In this document: positions 10,542-23,699 of the stretch, piece by piece
Position numbering within the stretch: the stretch's first letter is position 1
How the letters are laid out: each line of letters opens with the position of its first letter
From: Tachypleus tridentatus
Lineage: Eukaryota; Arthropoda; Merostomata; Xiphosura; Limulidae
Direction of reading: 5' to 3'
DNA: 64,000 nt
Assembly: GCF_004210375.1 (NCBI RefSeq)
Contig: NC_134834.1
Location: 137,921,009-137,985,008, forward strand
Translations under genes and position numbers: made by a program
Notes under the pieces: generated by a model
Database searches by the model: none
What the model saw: the letters and a program-made list of their open reading frames with translations, nothing else
Told to the model about the DNA's origin: nothing

Positions 10542-13500
10542 CTTTTATAAAGCGATATGCATTAAATTAGATTTCCTGTAGGGCCCTCTTCCACTCCAAG
10601 AGTATCAAGTAAATATTCTAGTAATTTGTGTATCATTTAGTTACAAAGCAACTGAGGTCGGACTTAATCTATCGTTTAGTGTGCTGGGACTCGTGGATTC
10701 GTGTTTTTAGACCCGTTATCTCACAAACACACACCGAAGTTTGCAATTGCGCATGTGCCATAAGAGCGACGATGAAATCCTATTCATTCAGGTTACAGTA
10801 GCAGAAGAGTTGTCGGTAGATGTTTTTGGCTAGGCGAAAGACAGTTCCTAAGAGTATGGCAAACTTAAGAATTGCCGACAGGGGGAATAAATGTAAAAGG
10901 CTCAATTACTCTCTACCCTGGGAACATCTTTTGTACTTACGATTCCGACTGTATGAATACATTACATTGATAAGCTGTTCAGAGCTTTTAACATAACTAA
11001 TTACATTGATTTCATGGTGTCAGCTTGTGGATCAAAACGCTTTTATACAGAGACTTCGTTTGTTGTTGGCCCTAACAAAGATCTTAAACAAAGCAGAATG
11101 AACGACAACATCATTTTTCCCAGGGTATATTGTAGTATACTTCAATTAGTGAATTACTGATGTTGGCGTGTTTTTTTTTTATTTGTGCTAATAAGTTCAT
11201 TTTTGAAGAAGCAGTAAAACTTACTGACAGCGAAGACAAGCAAATATATAAACTACTGAAGACGACTGTAAAGTTGGAATCTATTTCTTAACTTTAAAGG
11301 AAGAAAGCAGGTTACAGTTAGGTATAAATAAACAACTTAATTTCTCTGAAAAGGGACTGAATGCCACCTGAAGGGGTACGTGTTTTAATCATTAACAGTA
11401 AAGTAGTTCGTTGTTTGTCGGTCAGTTAGTATATACTATAATGATGTCACATAAGAGACGCTTAACGTTGCAATATGTACTGTTGTGACGTCAGTAAACT
11501 CTGCGCATGCCACGAATTACAAGAAGAATTATGATTCTGTAGACTACAACACAAAATAACATACGAACTTCAAGAAATAAAAATATTTGTTTCTCTTAAT
11601 TTTGGTTTTATTTATATTTGAAATAGAACCCTTTTGAGGACCCTACGGAAGTACATCTAGCTGTATCTATGGGTATACCCTTCGGATAACCTAGTTTAAC
11701 TAATTCTTAACTAAAGAACATATGTACATATAAATAGTAAACTAATAACTAGAACGTATTTAAACATATCAGTTGGATTTACTATATAAAACTTCGCTTA
11801 TCTTAACGAATACAAAATATTTTGTCAATCATAGAACACAGAAACATTTTACATAAAACATCTTTGTTAATAATCTTTTTAGCACAGTTTCATACACATT
11901 TTATAGCCACGGTAAAATACCAGTTTAATTAAATTTTATTTAAAAGTATTCTGAATAAAGCTTTCAAAATTATCATATAAGCTTGTGAATGTTTTCTTAT
12001 GGTAAATTTCACATTGAAATTCATAACTGTTACTAATTAGGGTGTCCAAAAAAAGGAAATTTATAGTCTTGCTGATTTTCCTTAGCAACGTTTATACTGT
12101 TATGTCTACTATTTAGGTATTGAAGAAATTGGGAAAGTTGATCAGTTTTTAAAGATGGTGAAGATATTAACATATCTACTTTCGTACAATTTTTGCCCCT
12201 GTGAAATGTTTATACTGTTAACTCGATTTATGTGCTAGGGAAAAGCTGATCTTAATGAGTACTTCAAGTCTGATAAAAAAAGCAAATGAAATATTTTACT
12301 TCTATGTGACTGAATAAAACATTTGCACGCATTCAGAATTGTACCCGAATAGGATTTTAAAAACTCTTGCTCTATCCTAAAATATTCCCCTTTTCACATT
12401 ATGATATAAGGAATTGTTGAAATGTAACAAAACATGATCAACAGGATGCTTCAAAATTAATCAATAAATAAACAACAACAAAATAAATGCTATATACTTT
12501 GTTTGAGTGGCTTTTTATATTTAACTTTTAAATTAATTGAAATGAAAAATATCAAAATAAAATCACATTCACTAGTCACACGTCATAATTACTTAACTAC
12601 CATGCAATTTTAAAGGAGATCCGCGGAGCTGACATATCGTGAAAACAGTTTTTGTATATGGCAGACATTATCAGTGCAGTTACTGTTTTATTTTATTTCA
12701 AAATCACTGGATAGAATAGTTACAAATAAATCAAGTAATTTCATGCGTATTATGTCTCATGATAGCCTTATTTACTGAAAAGATCATCCCTTTCATTTAC
12801 ATAACATTAATGGGTTCTAGAAGATCTCAACATAAAAGTGCTGATAATTGTGAACAAGTGACCACAGATTTCGGACTGTACAATCAAAATAATATTTTAT
12901 GTTACATTCACATAAATGTTTCCAAGATTCAGAAGCTTTCACAATAACAATTTAACTTTTTTTTATTGAAACACCAAGTTTCAACTTTTTAAAACCAAAA
13001 TTTTATGCAATGATAATTTGTTAAATGAGAGCTTAAATTTAAAGTTGCGTGCATGCTATTTCAAAGCAACGCTCTTTTTCGAACCTTTAAGTTTAATTAT
13101 TTAAACCCAAGATGTATTTGATTTTTTTCTAATTCTGAATTTTTAAAATTATGGATTATATCATTAATTAATACACCTTAATTTCTATTTATTATAAACA
13201 TTATATTAACTATACTTTTATTGAGGGTATAACTACAAATATATACATAGAAATCCAAAACATAACCGTAATTATGAGTGTTAAAATGGCAGGATTTGCA
13301 AAATGATAACATATGTGAATTAACAATGTTGAAAGAATTACTGAAAATTTGTACTCCAAGTTGTGAAAAAGGTAGAAGTATTACATTCATCTCTTACCAA
13401 GAATTTCTAGTACTACGATAGTCAAACAGAATAAATTTTGTTAATAAATGTAGGTGTAGCACACTTTCAGTGTATAAGGTAGAGTTATGAATGTCTTTTA

Positions 13501-13699
13501 AAATGACGTTCTATCACAAGTGAGTGAGTCTTGACGTTTTGTTCTTTCTCAATTGTAATTCAACAGAAGATTTTGAAACTAGATGTAATATTTTATGAAA
13601 ATGAAAACTATTTCTGTATCCTGTGTTTGGAATATTTTTAATCATCTGAACTTTTGTTTAAAATGTGGTTAATGTAAAATTAACAGAGAGAAGCTTGAA
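10542..13699. other. 5' flank of the NOL4-like gene, no coding feature seen
   Basis: The stretch at about 10650-11520 is less AT-rich and less repetitive than its surroundings. It contains homeodomain-type words such as CTAATTACATTGATTTCATG (about 10996-11015), so it might hold regulatory DNA, but I cannot show conservation. Open frames at 12759-12947 and 13178-13390 are AT-rich chance frames. Confidence 0.4.
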
Positions 13700-13814
13700 A
13701 TTTCAGAATGCAACTTTTATTTGTAACGTCAGTTGTAACTTGTTGCAATACTAAGTAAGATATAGCAACCACTATTCTCGTCACGCCTACAAGATGATTT
13801 TTGACCTAACTTAC

Positions 13815-14058
13815 TGTCTCTGGTCGTAATACATATTATGCATTGCGGCTCAAATCGAGTGGAATAGGTGAAAAACACACAACCACTTGCTATAGTACTA
13901 CACACCCGCGCGTGGCAGCCAGGTTTTTCGCGTACACACCACAACACATTTGTGTTATTATTCGGACCCAAGTGACTTATCGAACGCCATTTGCTGTCTA
14001 CTGATATAGTTGTGGGCACGCTATCACTCGAGGGGCTGTTTCGCCTTTGTGTTGCCAT
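13815..14058 (-). CDS. candidate divergent first coding exon (hypothetical, weak)
   Basis: I do not recognise this product. An ATG at 14056-14058 on the minus strand opens a frame starting MATQRRNSPSSDSVPTTISV. It runs 81 codons to ACA|GTAAGT, a good 5' splice site at 13814. The frame stays open for 109 codons in all, to 13729. The stretch is clearly richer in CpG than the flanks and is oriented away from the NOL4-like gene whose ATG is 1 kb to the right. It could therefore be the first exon of a divergent gene, or a chance frame in a CpG-rich promoter. The sequence is Ser/Thr- and Cys-containing without a motif I can name. No downstream exon was identified on the minus strand. Treat as speculative. 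Confidence 0.2.
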
Positions 14059-15053
14059 CCATTATAGATCATCCACGGGCCGGGCATAGATTCCCGCTAG
14101 CTTCGTGCTTTCCATCTTGCACGGCACAGGATATCCTTTCTTGCCAAATCAATAACTCCTGAGCACAAAGACACGCCAGGAAATACGAAACCTCATAGCC
14201 GCCAGGGAAACAATCACCATGGAGGAGGAGGTGGGGGTAAGGGGAATAAAAGATATTGCATCAAGGTGAACTGAGCTTCTACCTGACGTATCACATGACA
14301 CCCTGAAACAGCCCTAACTTGTCTTATTTGTTTTTCTGTCAACGACACCGTACACGCAACGCCTCCACGCGGCAATAAATGTGAAAAGAAAGTTACTTAG
14401 TGTTATAATATGGCTAACTTATTCCAGTTTGGGACGTAAATTATGTGATTATTATTTCTATGCAAATTACATCTGTGTAAGATATTTTAACTTTCAGTTA
14501 GGAAAAGTACTATCCAAACAAGTAGAAATTTAAGTTTTTGAATAAAAGAGAATAAAAAGTAGTGTAAAAAGCTAGTCAAAGACAGGCTGTTCTGCCGTAA
14601 TAATAATAAAACAATTTTGTATAAAGCTTGAGGAATTGCCTGCCGTGTTTAGTTGTCAAGACATAAACTTTATGGAAATGGAGGACCGAGACAACTTAGA
14701 TTAGAGGCTGGTGGCGGGCACGAGGGACTGTGTGAAGGTTCGATAGTACGAGGGCGCGTGTAGGTCTCTGAGTGGCTGGCGGTCCTGGTTGTGACGTTAC
14801 CACACTAACTGGAGGCGAAGCATTTGAAGGTGTTCAGCGTGTAGCGGCAGCCCGAGATTTCTACATCCCAGCAGAAGCAGCATGGGCCCAGTACTGATTA
14901 TTTAACGCCCCGTGTAATCAGCTGGTTTCTAAGAAAGAGTGTTCTCAAGACAACCTACAGTCTTGTTACGATCATATTAATCGTTCTTTAGGACGTGACT
15001 AAACCATTACTTAAAGTTCAGTCTGGACTGCTACATAATTTGCACATTGGCGT
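14059..15053 (+). promoter_or_regulatory. probable promoter and 5' UTR region of the NOL4-like gene
   Basis: This kilobase just upstream of the start codon is richer in GC and CpG than the flanking AT-rich DNA (for example 14040-14240, 14340-14380, 14650-14910). No convincing TATA box was seen. A TCAGTCT string at 15018-15024 fits an arthropod initiator, but it lies only about 34 bases before the ATG, so the true start site may be further upstream. An in-frame TAA at 15036-15038 limits the reading frame on its 5' side. Assignment rests on position and composition only. Confidence 0.45.
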
Positions 15054-15482
15054 ATGGAAAGACGTCACAACACGCGCCACGCGGCTGCCCTAGCAGCAGC
15101 TATTGCCGCCTCTTCCTCCTGCAGTCCTGAACGTTCAGATGCGAGGAAAGAGAAGCAAAAAGAAGAAAAGGTACCCTTAAGTGTTAATTCAGATACTCCA
15201 GTTTTAGGAAAAGTTATCATAAACAAAGGAGAAATGTACGAAAACTTCAAGTCTTGGGTCATGAAGACTTACGGAGACAGTGCCAAGACTAAGACTGTAA
15301 CCCGCAAAAAGTACACACGTATAATAACAATCCTGAAAGGAGAAGAACACAGCAATGCTGAAAATTCTAAATTCCGCTTCTGGGTGAAAGCCAAGGGTTT
15401 CAGAATTGGTTCTCCCCTTACCCAACGCATCGAAAGAGGACGTTCAGATCATCATCTCTACGTCCCTTGTAATAAATTGTCA
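15054..15482 (+). CDS. NOL4: NOL4-like protein, coding exon 1 (residues 1-143)
   Basis: First coding exon of a nucleolar protein 4 family gene. The ATG at 15054 is the first in frame after a TAA at 15036. Residues 1-20 form an alanine-rich, low-complexity leader. Residues 28-40 are highly charged (RKEKQKEEK). From about residue 63 comes the family's diagnostic block: SWVMKTYGDSAKTKTVTRKK at 67-86, then KFRFWVKAKGF at 106-116, and LYVPCNKL at 135-142. Vertebrate NOL4 has the near-identical YGDSAKTKTVTRKKY and FWVKSKGF. The exon ends after Ser143 at a consensus donor (TCA|GTAAGT, 15483), phase 0. Reading past it adds only 12 residues before a stop, which is intron. The Ala-rich leader is not something I recall from vertebrate NOL4. 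The molecular function of NOL4 is poorly defined; it is described as nuclear/nucleolar. Identification is strong. Confidence 0.93.
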
Positions 15483-18400
15483 GTAAGTCAAGCGCATTTT
15501 TTATTATTTAAAGTTTTCTAGTTTATTACTTCCATATTTATATTTATATTTTGCCCCAATTTACAGCCATGCGCCAGTCATTAATTGCTCAACAGATCAA
15601 TAACTCTCCCTCAATCTTAAAAGAAAAAAAACAATCAGATTTTATTGTTGCCTTATACATTTGTATTTTTTGGTATAGCGAAATAGATAGAACAAAAAAG
15701 TATTTTCTATATCTTTTCTGGTTTCATTTTTAGTAGCTTACGATTGTTAATGGTATCATCACTAGTTAGTTTTATTTTTGTACACAAGGTCTAAAGTTTC
15801 TAATCAATAGATTTTTTTAGTCGATATTCATGACTGCTAAACACTGTGGGCTGTTTCAGGTGAATGTTATATAAGTGTCAGTACAAACCCAGAAAACAGT
15901 CAACACGCCATTACTGGTAAACTATACAATAGTGTAAACTATACAATAGTGCTTTACTTGATTTAAACAGCAATGAAATAGTTTATTTTACATCTTTTTA
16001 ATTTCAAATGTTTTTTTGTCTGTGTGTATTTTCTGAAAAGTTATAGTAGTTTAGTTTTTATTATACATAGCAAAAAAGTTCAAGCAGTAAATGACGTCAT
16101 AATTACATCACTTGACCTTCAGAACTACTGTCGTCAACAGTTATCTAGACAGCTTGGTGAAGCCTTGATCTTAAGAGTTATTGATTTTATTTCTCAAACT
16201 TTTCTCGTTCTGCTGCAACATGTGGCCGTTCAGCGGTGGGCTTCTCTGCACAGCTTGGTCTTTGGACGTGATAGTCTCACTTCTAGGGACAACAAATGGC
16301 GGGTCCTTGTCAAATAGTTGCTAAAAGGAAGTATAAAGACAAAGTACAGCTGATGTGCTTACCAGCATTATAACGTATACTGGTATTGCTACAAGTACTT
16401 ATTGTTTTGTCGTGGAGACTTAGTTCCACACACGAATTAACAACTAGCTTACAACACACACAGACATTGGTATTGTGGAGCATCGCAACATAACAAAATT
16501 ATGACATATTTGAACATCTATATGTATGTTTCTAGGTACAATAGTTGTTGTTCAAATGTTATATTGTACATTAACTGTATCGTAGGTTTTACAAGAATAT
16601 AAACATATCTAATGAATGAATATGCGAAAACACTCTGTTACTTCAGGGGTTTTATTCCCTTTCAGAGAGCCCTTTCAATGAGTATTGGCATACATAAAAT
16701 TCCAGAAGATAACAGTAATAATAGCTTATTTATGAACTAAAATGATTTACGAAACCGCTCAGTGCATTTCTCCTACAGTCCTGTATTTAGCATGCTGACG
16801 CTAAGCTAACAATTACAAATTCTAGTTATCCATTGCCAAAGAAAGACGGGAAAAAAAAACAAGCGGCAAAAATGTATTGCCGTATTATAAGCTGTGTTTA
16901 AAGATATCTGGTATGCGTAACGTTTCACAAAGAACACGTCAATAATTTTATTGGTTGAAGATGACTTTTTTAATGAAACTTTTACGTAATTCGAATATAA
17001 AGACTAAAGTTGATTATGCGCGAAAAGTGAGTACGATGAGAATGACAAATAACTGTAAATGTTATAAATGGTTTTACACTTGAACCTCTTACATTACTAT
17101 TCACTCAGCAATAACCGCTGCCAAATAATATATTTAAATCAAACGTTATGCTGACTTTTTGTTGGAACAATAATCCATATCCTGGAATTACAAGATCAAT
17201 TAGTATTGATTATAATGTTGTTTTTCTCGGATAAAAATGGTTCTCTTTTCCTTGTTTAGTTTAGAACAACTCTTAATGAACCAGATAAGAAGATTTGAAA
17301 TCGTCATTGGAAAACAGGAACTTTGCCCTCCTACTCCACCTTCCCACTAAAATTATACTCTCGATTATCAATTGGATTTATTACAATTCCATCATCATCC
17401 TTTTGAAATAAAACGTGAATTGAAATATGGTCTATAAAATCAAAATGTCTCTGCTCTCTGGGTTATACATAATTCAGAGAGAGATCAAGTTTCATATGCT
17501 GTACTTATAATTAATAGTAGAAAACACGATACGACACAAATAAAACTTTCCGTGCTTCAAAACTTTGAATTTCATCTGTCTGAGATGTTGATACAATGCA
17601 AAACTTTAACTGTAAATATATAAAATCCAATACTAAACTAATCTGACGGTTCTTTCTTCCCACTTGCCATCATATTCCTGAACCTGTTTCCAAAAGTAAT
17701 AACACCTCAGAGTTCATAGCGATAAATTGTACACTGCACTTAAAAATAGATAAAAAGGTATTAATACAAAGTTCTTAAAAAATTAACAACGCGTAATCCA
17801 GATAGATGTGGAGACTTTAGAGAGATAGGTAGTTCATTAAGAGCTCTTATTCAGTTTTAAGGTAACATCAAAAGATCCTGAATAACCAAATATTTCGAAG
17901 GAACTGCAAATTAAAATGAAGCAAAAATCGACTGTTTTGTTGTGAAAAAGAAACTTTATGTTACGATCTTATCCAAACAGTTAGACTACAAGTAAGAATA
18001 TGACTAAAACCAATGGATATTAATCTTCTTAAATTTAATGTATAATACAGAGCACAAAATGTTATGTTTTTAGCAAGTTCAGCACTTAGCGTTTCCCCTG
18101 GTGTCTTTTGAACACTGGCTTCGTTATTTGTTTTATCCGAATATATTGTCAAACTGAATTTTACCGGATCTAACAGAACTTCTAATAAAGTCTAAAGTAT
18201 AAAATGTGTATAGTAATACGCCCTAATGTGTACCTGGTTGCCTTGACAACGAGGCTATCGACATTAGGGAATTAGGCTCCCCCGAAGCTGAGTAGCGTCA
18301 GTGTTGAGCGCCACATCAAATGTAATGTATTGTTTAGGGGTTGTTCTTTGAAACTTGGTGCAACTTTAGCTTTTGCAGCATGTGTCTTTAGTACGTTATT

Positions 18401-18539
18401 AGACCTGAACGCATATTAATTGTAACAAATACGTGAAAAAGGGTATCTAACACATTTAAAAAATTCTGGAAAAAATACCTTTAAGTAAATATAAATACGT
18501 TGTTTAACAATAAATAAATAAATGAAATAAAGCGCATAA
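15483..18539. other. 5' part of intron 1, no feature seen
   Basis: Begins with the exon 1 donor GTAAGT. Intron 1 as a whole runs 15483-47134 (31,652 bp). This first portion holds only AT-rich chance frames (for example 15551-15733, 16024-16317, 17961-18152) with no recognisable domain. Confidence 0.6.
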
Positions 18540-20955
18540 AATACAGATCTTACGAAATCATTATTTCATTAATAAGGATGAGTCCATATAAGTGCACTCC
18601 TACAAATAAACAGTTTTGAAGTTGCATATTCTTCTACACAAAACGTAGTTCTAAAGATGTGTATTCCTTGACAGAAGTGTAATCGTGTAAAAAAACTAAT
18701 ATATGTCTCCTATTTCATAAAAATATGTTTGGTAAGAAAATGGTTCTAAATAAGTATTTCCTTCATGCAAGAAGGTTCTGTAAATAAACATAATTGAAAG
18801 ATATGTTTTCATTCGTACTAGTAAACTTTCATACGCAGAACACAATTTTCAAGATATGTATTCTTTTATACAATCGTTTCTCGCAAACGAAAACAGTTTT
18901 ATAGCTGTGGTGCTTCAAACAAGTGTTAATTTAAATACAACACAATGTTAGGTGTGTTATTTATTAAGAAAACAGTGTTACAACTTACGTGTTTCTTCGT
19001 ACAAGCGTGTTGCATAACTATATATAATTCTAAACTTGTGCTTAAATAAAATAGACGTGTTCTTGAACGCAGTAATGTAATGTTACTTTGTACAGTTGTG
19101 TTCTTGTTAATAAACCAAATCTGAAAATCATGTGTCCATTCAGAGAAACGTATTTTGTATACATGCAACATCGGTTATTCATAGAAAGGTACTTTCGCAA
19201 ACATACATAGATATAAATTCTACTGATGTGTTTTTCATGAAAAAATGCTCAGTTAACAAACACAGCTTTAGAAATGTGTTTCATTCATAAAAACGTAGCT
19301 GTAAATTAAAGTTTTAACATGGGCATAATCTCATATAAGCATGTTTTATAAAGAATTTCTAAAGAAGTGTTTATTCTTATAGGTATTTTGTAAAATGATA
19401 CTGACAGTTTTAAGAATACATTTCTTCATAATACGTTATAAACGAAATTCCGTGAAATGCTTTTGAAAGATTTAAAGGTTTGTCATCCGTCGTGGTAGTA
19501 AACTTTTATAAACAAAATTATGTTCTGAAGATACTCGTACGTTTTCTGATGTTTACTAGAAAATGCAGTGTAAGAAACACATATCTAAAAATGTGCATTT
19601 CTTTATACAAGCGTTCTTTTATATACAGAACAGGTTTAAAAGCGTGTTCCTTACGGAATACTTCCTCTCGTAATTAAATACATTTCTAAAAATCTGTGTT
19701 ATTACACACAAGGTTTTCAGTAAACAAAGTTATACGTTTCTGTGTCCCTCATATAAACGAATTAATCTACACAGATTTACTTTTTCATACAGTGTTTATC
19801 ATAATAAATAGAGTACTTAAGTTCTGTTCCTACATGTAAGCGTTTTATAAGTACACGTTGTAAACGTGTTTCTTCATACAAGTGTTTTCGTAAATAGTTT
19901 TGAAGTTCTGTGTTTCTAAATATAACCATGTTTTTCAACACAGAACGGAGTTCTAAATGTATGTTTCTTGGTTCTAAAGATATATTTCATTAAATAAAGG
20001 TGATGCTGTAAATAAAACATTATTTCAAACTCGTGTATTTCTTCGTACAGCGTCTTTTCGTTAGCATGCACAATTCAAAAGGTTTATGTTTCTTCATACA
20101 AACATATCTTTGTACATAATGTTAAAGATCTGTTTCTTCATAATGGCATGTTCTGTAAATAAAAATGTGTATGACTTCATACTAACATTCTCTTTCACAC
20201 CAAACACAGTTCTAACTTTGTGTTTCCTTGTATAAAATGCAGTTCTATTAATGTCTGTTCCCTCAAACAAGACTGTTCCGTAAACAAAGCTACATGTACT
20301 TTATATAAACGAGTTCATTTATACAGAACACAGTTCTATAACCCCAGTTCTATAACTTATAACGCTAGAAACTTTATGTTTCATTACAAACAAATACAGT
20401 TCTATAAATTAATTTCTTCATTCAATGTACCTCAAGTAGTCAAAATTCTAAAGTTCCATTTTCTTCATACAAGTTTGTTAATTGAAAACAACATTCAGAT
20501 GCTCTGTTCTTCTTTGAACAAGCATTTTATACATATATTTCTAAAAATGTATATTTTTCATTAAAATGCATTTAATAATTATAATGATTTTTGTCCCTTT
20601 GTATACGGGTATTCATGTTAAATAATTACGTCCTGAAACTATTAGTGTTTAAACGTGTTCTTGTGCACAAAGCATAATTCCAAAGATTTATTTTTCTTCC
20701 AACAATTTTGTCTTTAAACAAATACAGTATTAAAGTTGTGTTTTATTTTGTCGAGACGTTTTCTAAAGAAAAAGAACACGATTTGTAGTTGTATGTTGCT
20801 TTAAACAAGTGTTTACCGTAAATAAGCAACGCTTCAAAGATGCTTTTATATTTCTTCATACTAGAATGGTTTTGTAAACAGGACACAGTTCTAAAGATTT
20901 GTGTTCATTTATACAACTTGTTATTGTGTAGAAGTAAGCTATGTGTGGCCTAACT
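18540..20955. repeat. degenerate tandem array, unit about 55-60 bp
   Basis: About 2.4 kb is made of diverged units of the type GTTCTAAAGATGTGTTTCTT, then CATACAAGCGTTTT, then GTAAACAAACACA. The words TTCTTCATACAA and AACACAGTTCTAAA recur throughout (for example near 19864, 20088, 20461, 20676, 20851 and 20884). Chance open frames inside it (19480-19677, 20220-20564) translate the repeat and are not genes. It has the same old, unhomogenised look as the array at 4380-7030, with an unrelated unit. Confidence 0.8.
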
Positions 20956-21093
20956 GTAAGTGTGCTTTAACTGTGAACTCTTAAATTTATTAGTTCGCTG
21001 GCAGTTGTCATAAAAATGCGCCCTGCACTTTGGGACCATGGATGCCCTATAAAAGTAATGGTTAAATCTCATCTTCGGTCAAGCGGTATTTAC

Positions 21094-21184
21094 TATTGAC
21101 TATCTGCCTTCCATCTGGCCTACCATTTCAAAATTAGAGACGGTTATGCAGAAATAACCTTTGTGGAGTTTTGGGCAAAAATTC
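21094..21184 (+). repeat. SINE family A, old 3' fragment
   Basis: Diverged body and tail: TTGACTATCTGCCTTCCATC, then AAAATTAGAGACGGTTATGC, then GTTTTGGGCAAAAATTC. This corresponds to GTGACTAGCTGCCTTCCCTC, AAATTAGGGACGGCTAGC and CTTTGCGCGAAATTC in young copies. Confidence 0.65.
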
Positions 21185-21339
21185 TGTAACAATGCATAAA
21201 GAGGTTGTTCTTATTTTTAAACAATTATTTAATACATATTTCTAATAGTAAATGTTGTCTTTCCTTACACCACAGTAAAATAATCATGTGTATTATTATT
21301 TGTCTCGCTTAATAATATAATGAAAATAAATCATCTATA

Positions 21340-22305
21340 TGCGAAGAGCTTTATGAAACGTAATACCAATAACATGAACAATGTAATTTGTAGAATCCGA
21401 TTTGTCCATGTCAATATTAGAAATTACAACTGAGAAAATTCATAATATGTAAAATAGATTGGTATGTAAAATAAAATTGCATAGTAAATCATTAAATGTT
21501 TGAAAGGAAAAGATATAGATACACATTTAGCAAATGCACTTTGAGGTTGAATGAACAAAAAAATTAGTATATACCAAATTGACTGGTTAGAACGTTGGAT
21601 GAAAAAAAGAGTTTGACTAAACTCACAAGATGTTTAGTGGCAAAATCTGAATATAAGTAAAATAGTTAGGATGTTGGGTAAAGAAGTTTTGAATACAATT
21701 AATAAACTGGCAATGATATTCGGTTTTGTGAAACTTGGATGCACATAATAAACTGGTAGGGGTATTTGATAGAAAATAATTTAATGTGTTTCGTAATGTG
21801 GAAAGAATGTAGGATGTAAAAGATGCTTATACACTTAGTAGGCAAGATGATGAATGGAAAATGTTTGAACGTGCAGAACCAGAGTTCTTCTTACTGCTCT
21901 TGACGAGGAGTTGGTGAAAAGGAAACAGTGACGTCACTAAGGAGGCAGAAAAAGTACAACATGTGTAAAATATTTTGCTACTTTGCAAATGTTAGGCCGC
22001 ACAGTTGTTTCAGATATGTCACAAAATGAAATAATTAGCTCTACACGAGTGTACTTGAAGTGTATTGTATTCTTCATATACTAGGGGATAAAGTCGTCAA
22101 GATACTGCTACATCATCATTAAACTCTTCTTTGGACACAAACGGATAGGATGGCTGATGCACTTTGTTTTACTATTCCTGTTCATTTTGTTTATTTAATT
22201 GGAAAATAGCGTCCAGAATTCATAAAATGTTCTTAACATACCTTATCAGATTAGCAAAGATACTGTGATAAAAAAAAGTGGATTTGTTTTATATATCGAA
22301 AACTT
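21340..22305. repeat. possible degenerate repeat region
   Basis: Words such as AGTAAA/ATAAACTGG, TTAGAACGTTGGATGAAAAA and TAGGATGTTGGGTAAAGAAG recur at about 70-80 bp spacing, suggesting another decayed tandem array that may continue past the SINE to about 22700. The match is too weak to define a unit confidently. Confidence 0.4.
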
Positions 22306-22430
22306 GGTTTGGTTGTTGTTAAGCGCAAGGCTACACGAGGGGCTATCTGTGATATATTCTTTATGGGTATTGAAAGCTGGTTTTTAGCTTTATAAGACCG
22401 TGGATTTACCGCTAAATCACTGGAGAGCTA
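22306..22430 (-). repeat. SINE family B copy
   Basis: Minus-strand family B: tail GTTGTTGTTAAGCGCAAGGC at the left, GGGCTATCTGTG body, and a diverged tRNA-like head (CTCCAGTGATTTAGCGG) at the right. It matches the better copy at 32468. Confidence 0.75.
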
Positions 22431-23587
22431 GCTCTAAATAATGATTTGTATAGTAAATTGCTAAACATCTGAATATGGAAAAAGCTAGACAACAACTTTA
22501 TGTTTTGGCAAGAATGTTGTGCAAAAATATTTGGACATATATAAGAATTTGAAATAAGTTAAATAAGAGCAATTCCTCTTAAAAACAGTTTACAGAATTG
22601 TGTGTAAAACTGAAAGTGGCTTTCTTGACAGTGTAATAGGTGATATTGGGATGGATGTAAATCAAATTAATAACTATAAATATGTGTATGTGAACTTTGA
22701 ACTCGGTCACTCAAAAAAATGAAAAAATGTGTTAAAATATTAGCAGAAATATGATAGATTTATTTTATTTGTTAAAATATTTCACACTAGAAAAGCAATA
22801 AAATGAAGTCAGACAATAAAGGAGAAGAAAGATTCATTACGAGCGGTTTCATACTACAGAGGACAAAGGAGAGTAGAAATCTAAAGGAGAAGAAAGGACG
22901 AAAGTTATAACTACTGTAATATTAGTTTTACGAAATATTGGGATGGGCTATGATGATCCTGTTCTACGTTTCTTCAAGTCTGCCAATCGATTTCTTGAAT
23001 TCCTCCACGGCAAGATGGCCTAGGAACTGAAACTTAGTATTTAAGTGTACCAATGCGGACTCATCCATTAAGCTTGGAGCAGTACAACCTTGAGAGCCTA
23101 CCAGCTGGTGCCAATGTTTTCCGCTTGCCGAATATAATGTGGTAGAATACTACATGCAAGGTATCTGGTTGAGCTTGATGAATATCACTACTGAAGACAA
23201 TGTATTCTTCATGTTTATTAGAACTCAAAAAGAAAACGGTATAGAAATACTTATGCGCTAAAAGATATTTGTTAATGGTAGGCTATGATAAATATCTAAC
23301 AGTTTTTTATTCCTTTGTTATCCATACCTCTACAATTTTCAAAAATAATACCAACTCTCTTCTAAACCATTGTCCAGAGAGAAAAGAAAGATTACAATTT
23401 GAAATACTTGTTTTGTTTTGTTTTTACTTGTGTATTAAACAGAAGCATTACTATTGTTGCAAAGTTCATACAAGTATAACTATATGATAATTGTTTTTGA
23501 GGACATTAGTATTAGTTATTGGACTAAACTGTAATAATATTATTATGCACAAAACAAATACATACACTCATTGCACACGATTACAAC

Positions 23588-23699
23588 ATTTGTTTTTGAA
23601 CAACGCTACATTGAACAATCTCTTGTGTCCACCAAGAAAACTCGTATCCCGGATTTCAGTGTCGTAAGTCCGTAAACTTACCGCCATCCCACTGGGAGA
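23588..23699 (-). repeat. SINE family B copy, diverged
   Basis: Reverse-strand match to family B: the CCAGTGGGATGGCGG head, GTAAGTTTACGGACTTACGA anticodon-arm region and CCGGGATACGAG B-box region are recognisable. The tail side is heavily mutated. Confidence 0.65.

Noticed and set aside
15065..15425. two minus-strand frames opposite exon 1
   Set aside because: Antisense to the strongly conserved NOL4 block.
20220..20564. 114-codon open frame on the plus strand
   Set aside because: It lies wholly inside the degenerate tandem array and its translation just repeats the unit; no start context, splice sites or domain.
23269..23487. 72-codon plus-strand open frame
   Set aside because: AT-rich translation without domain; inside intron 1.
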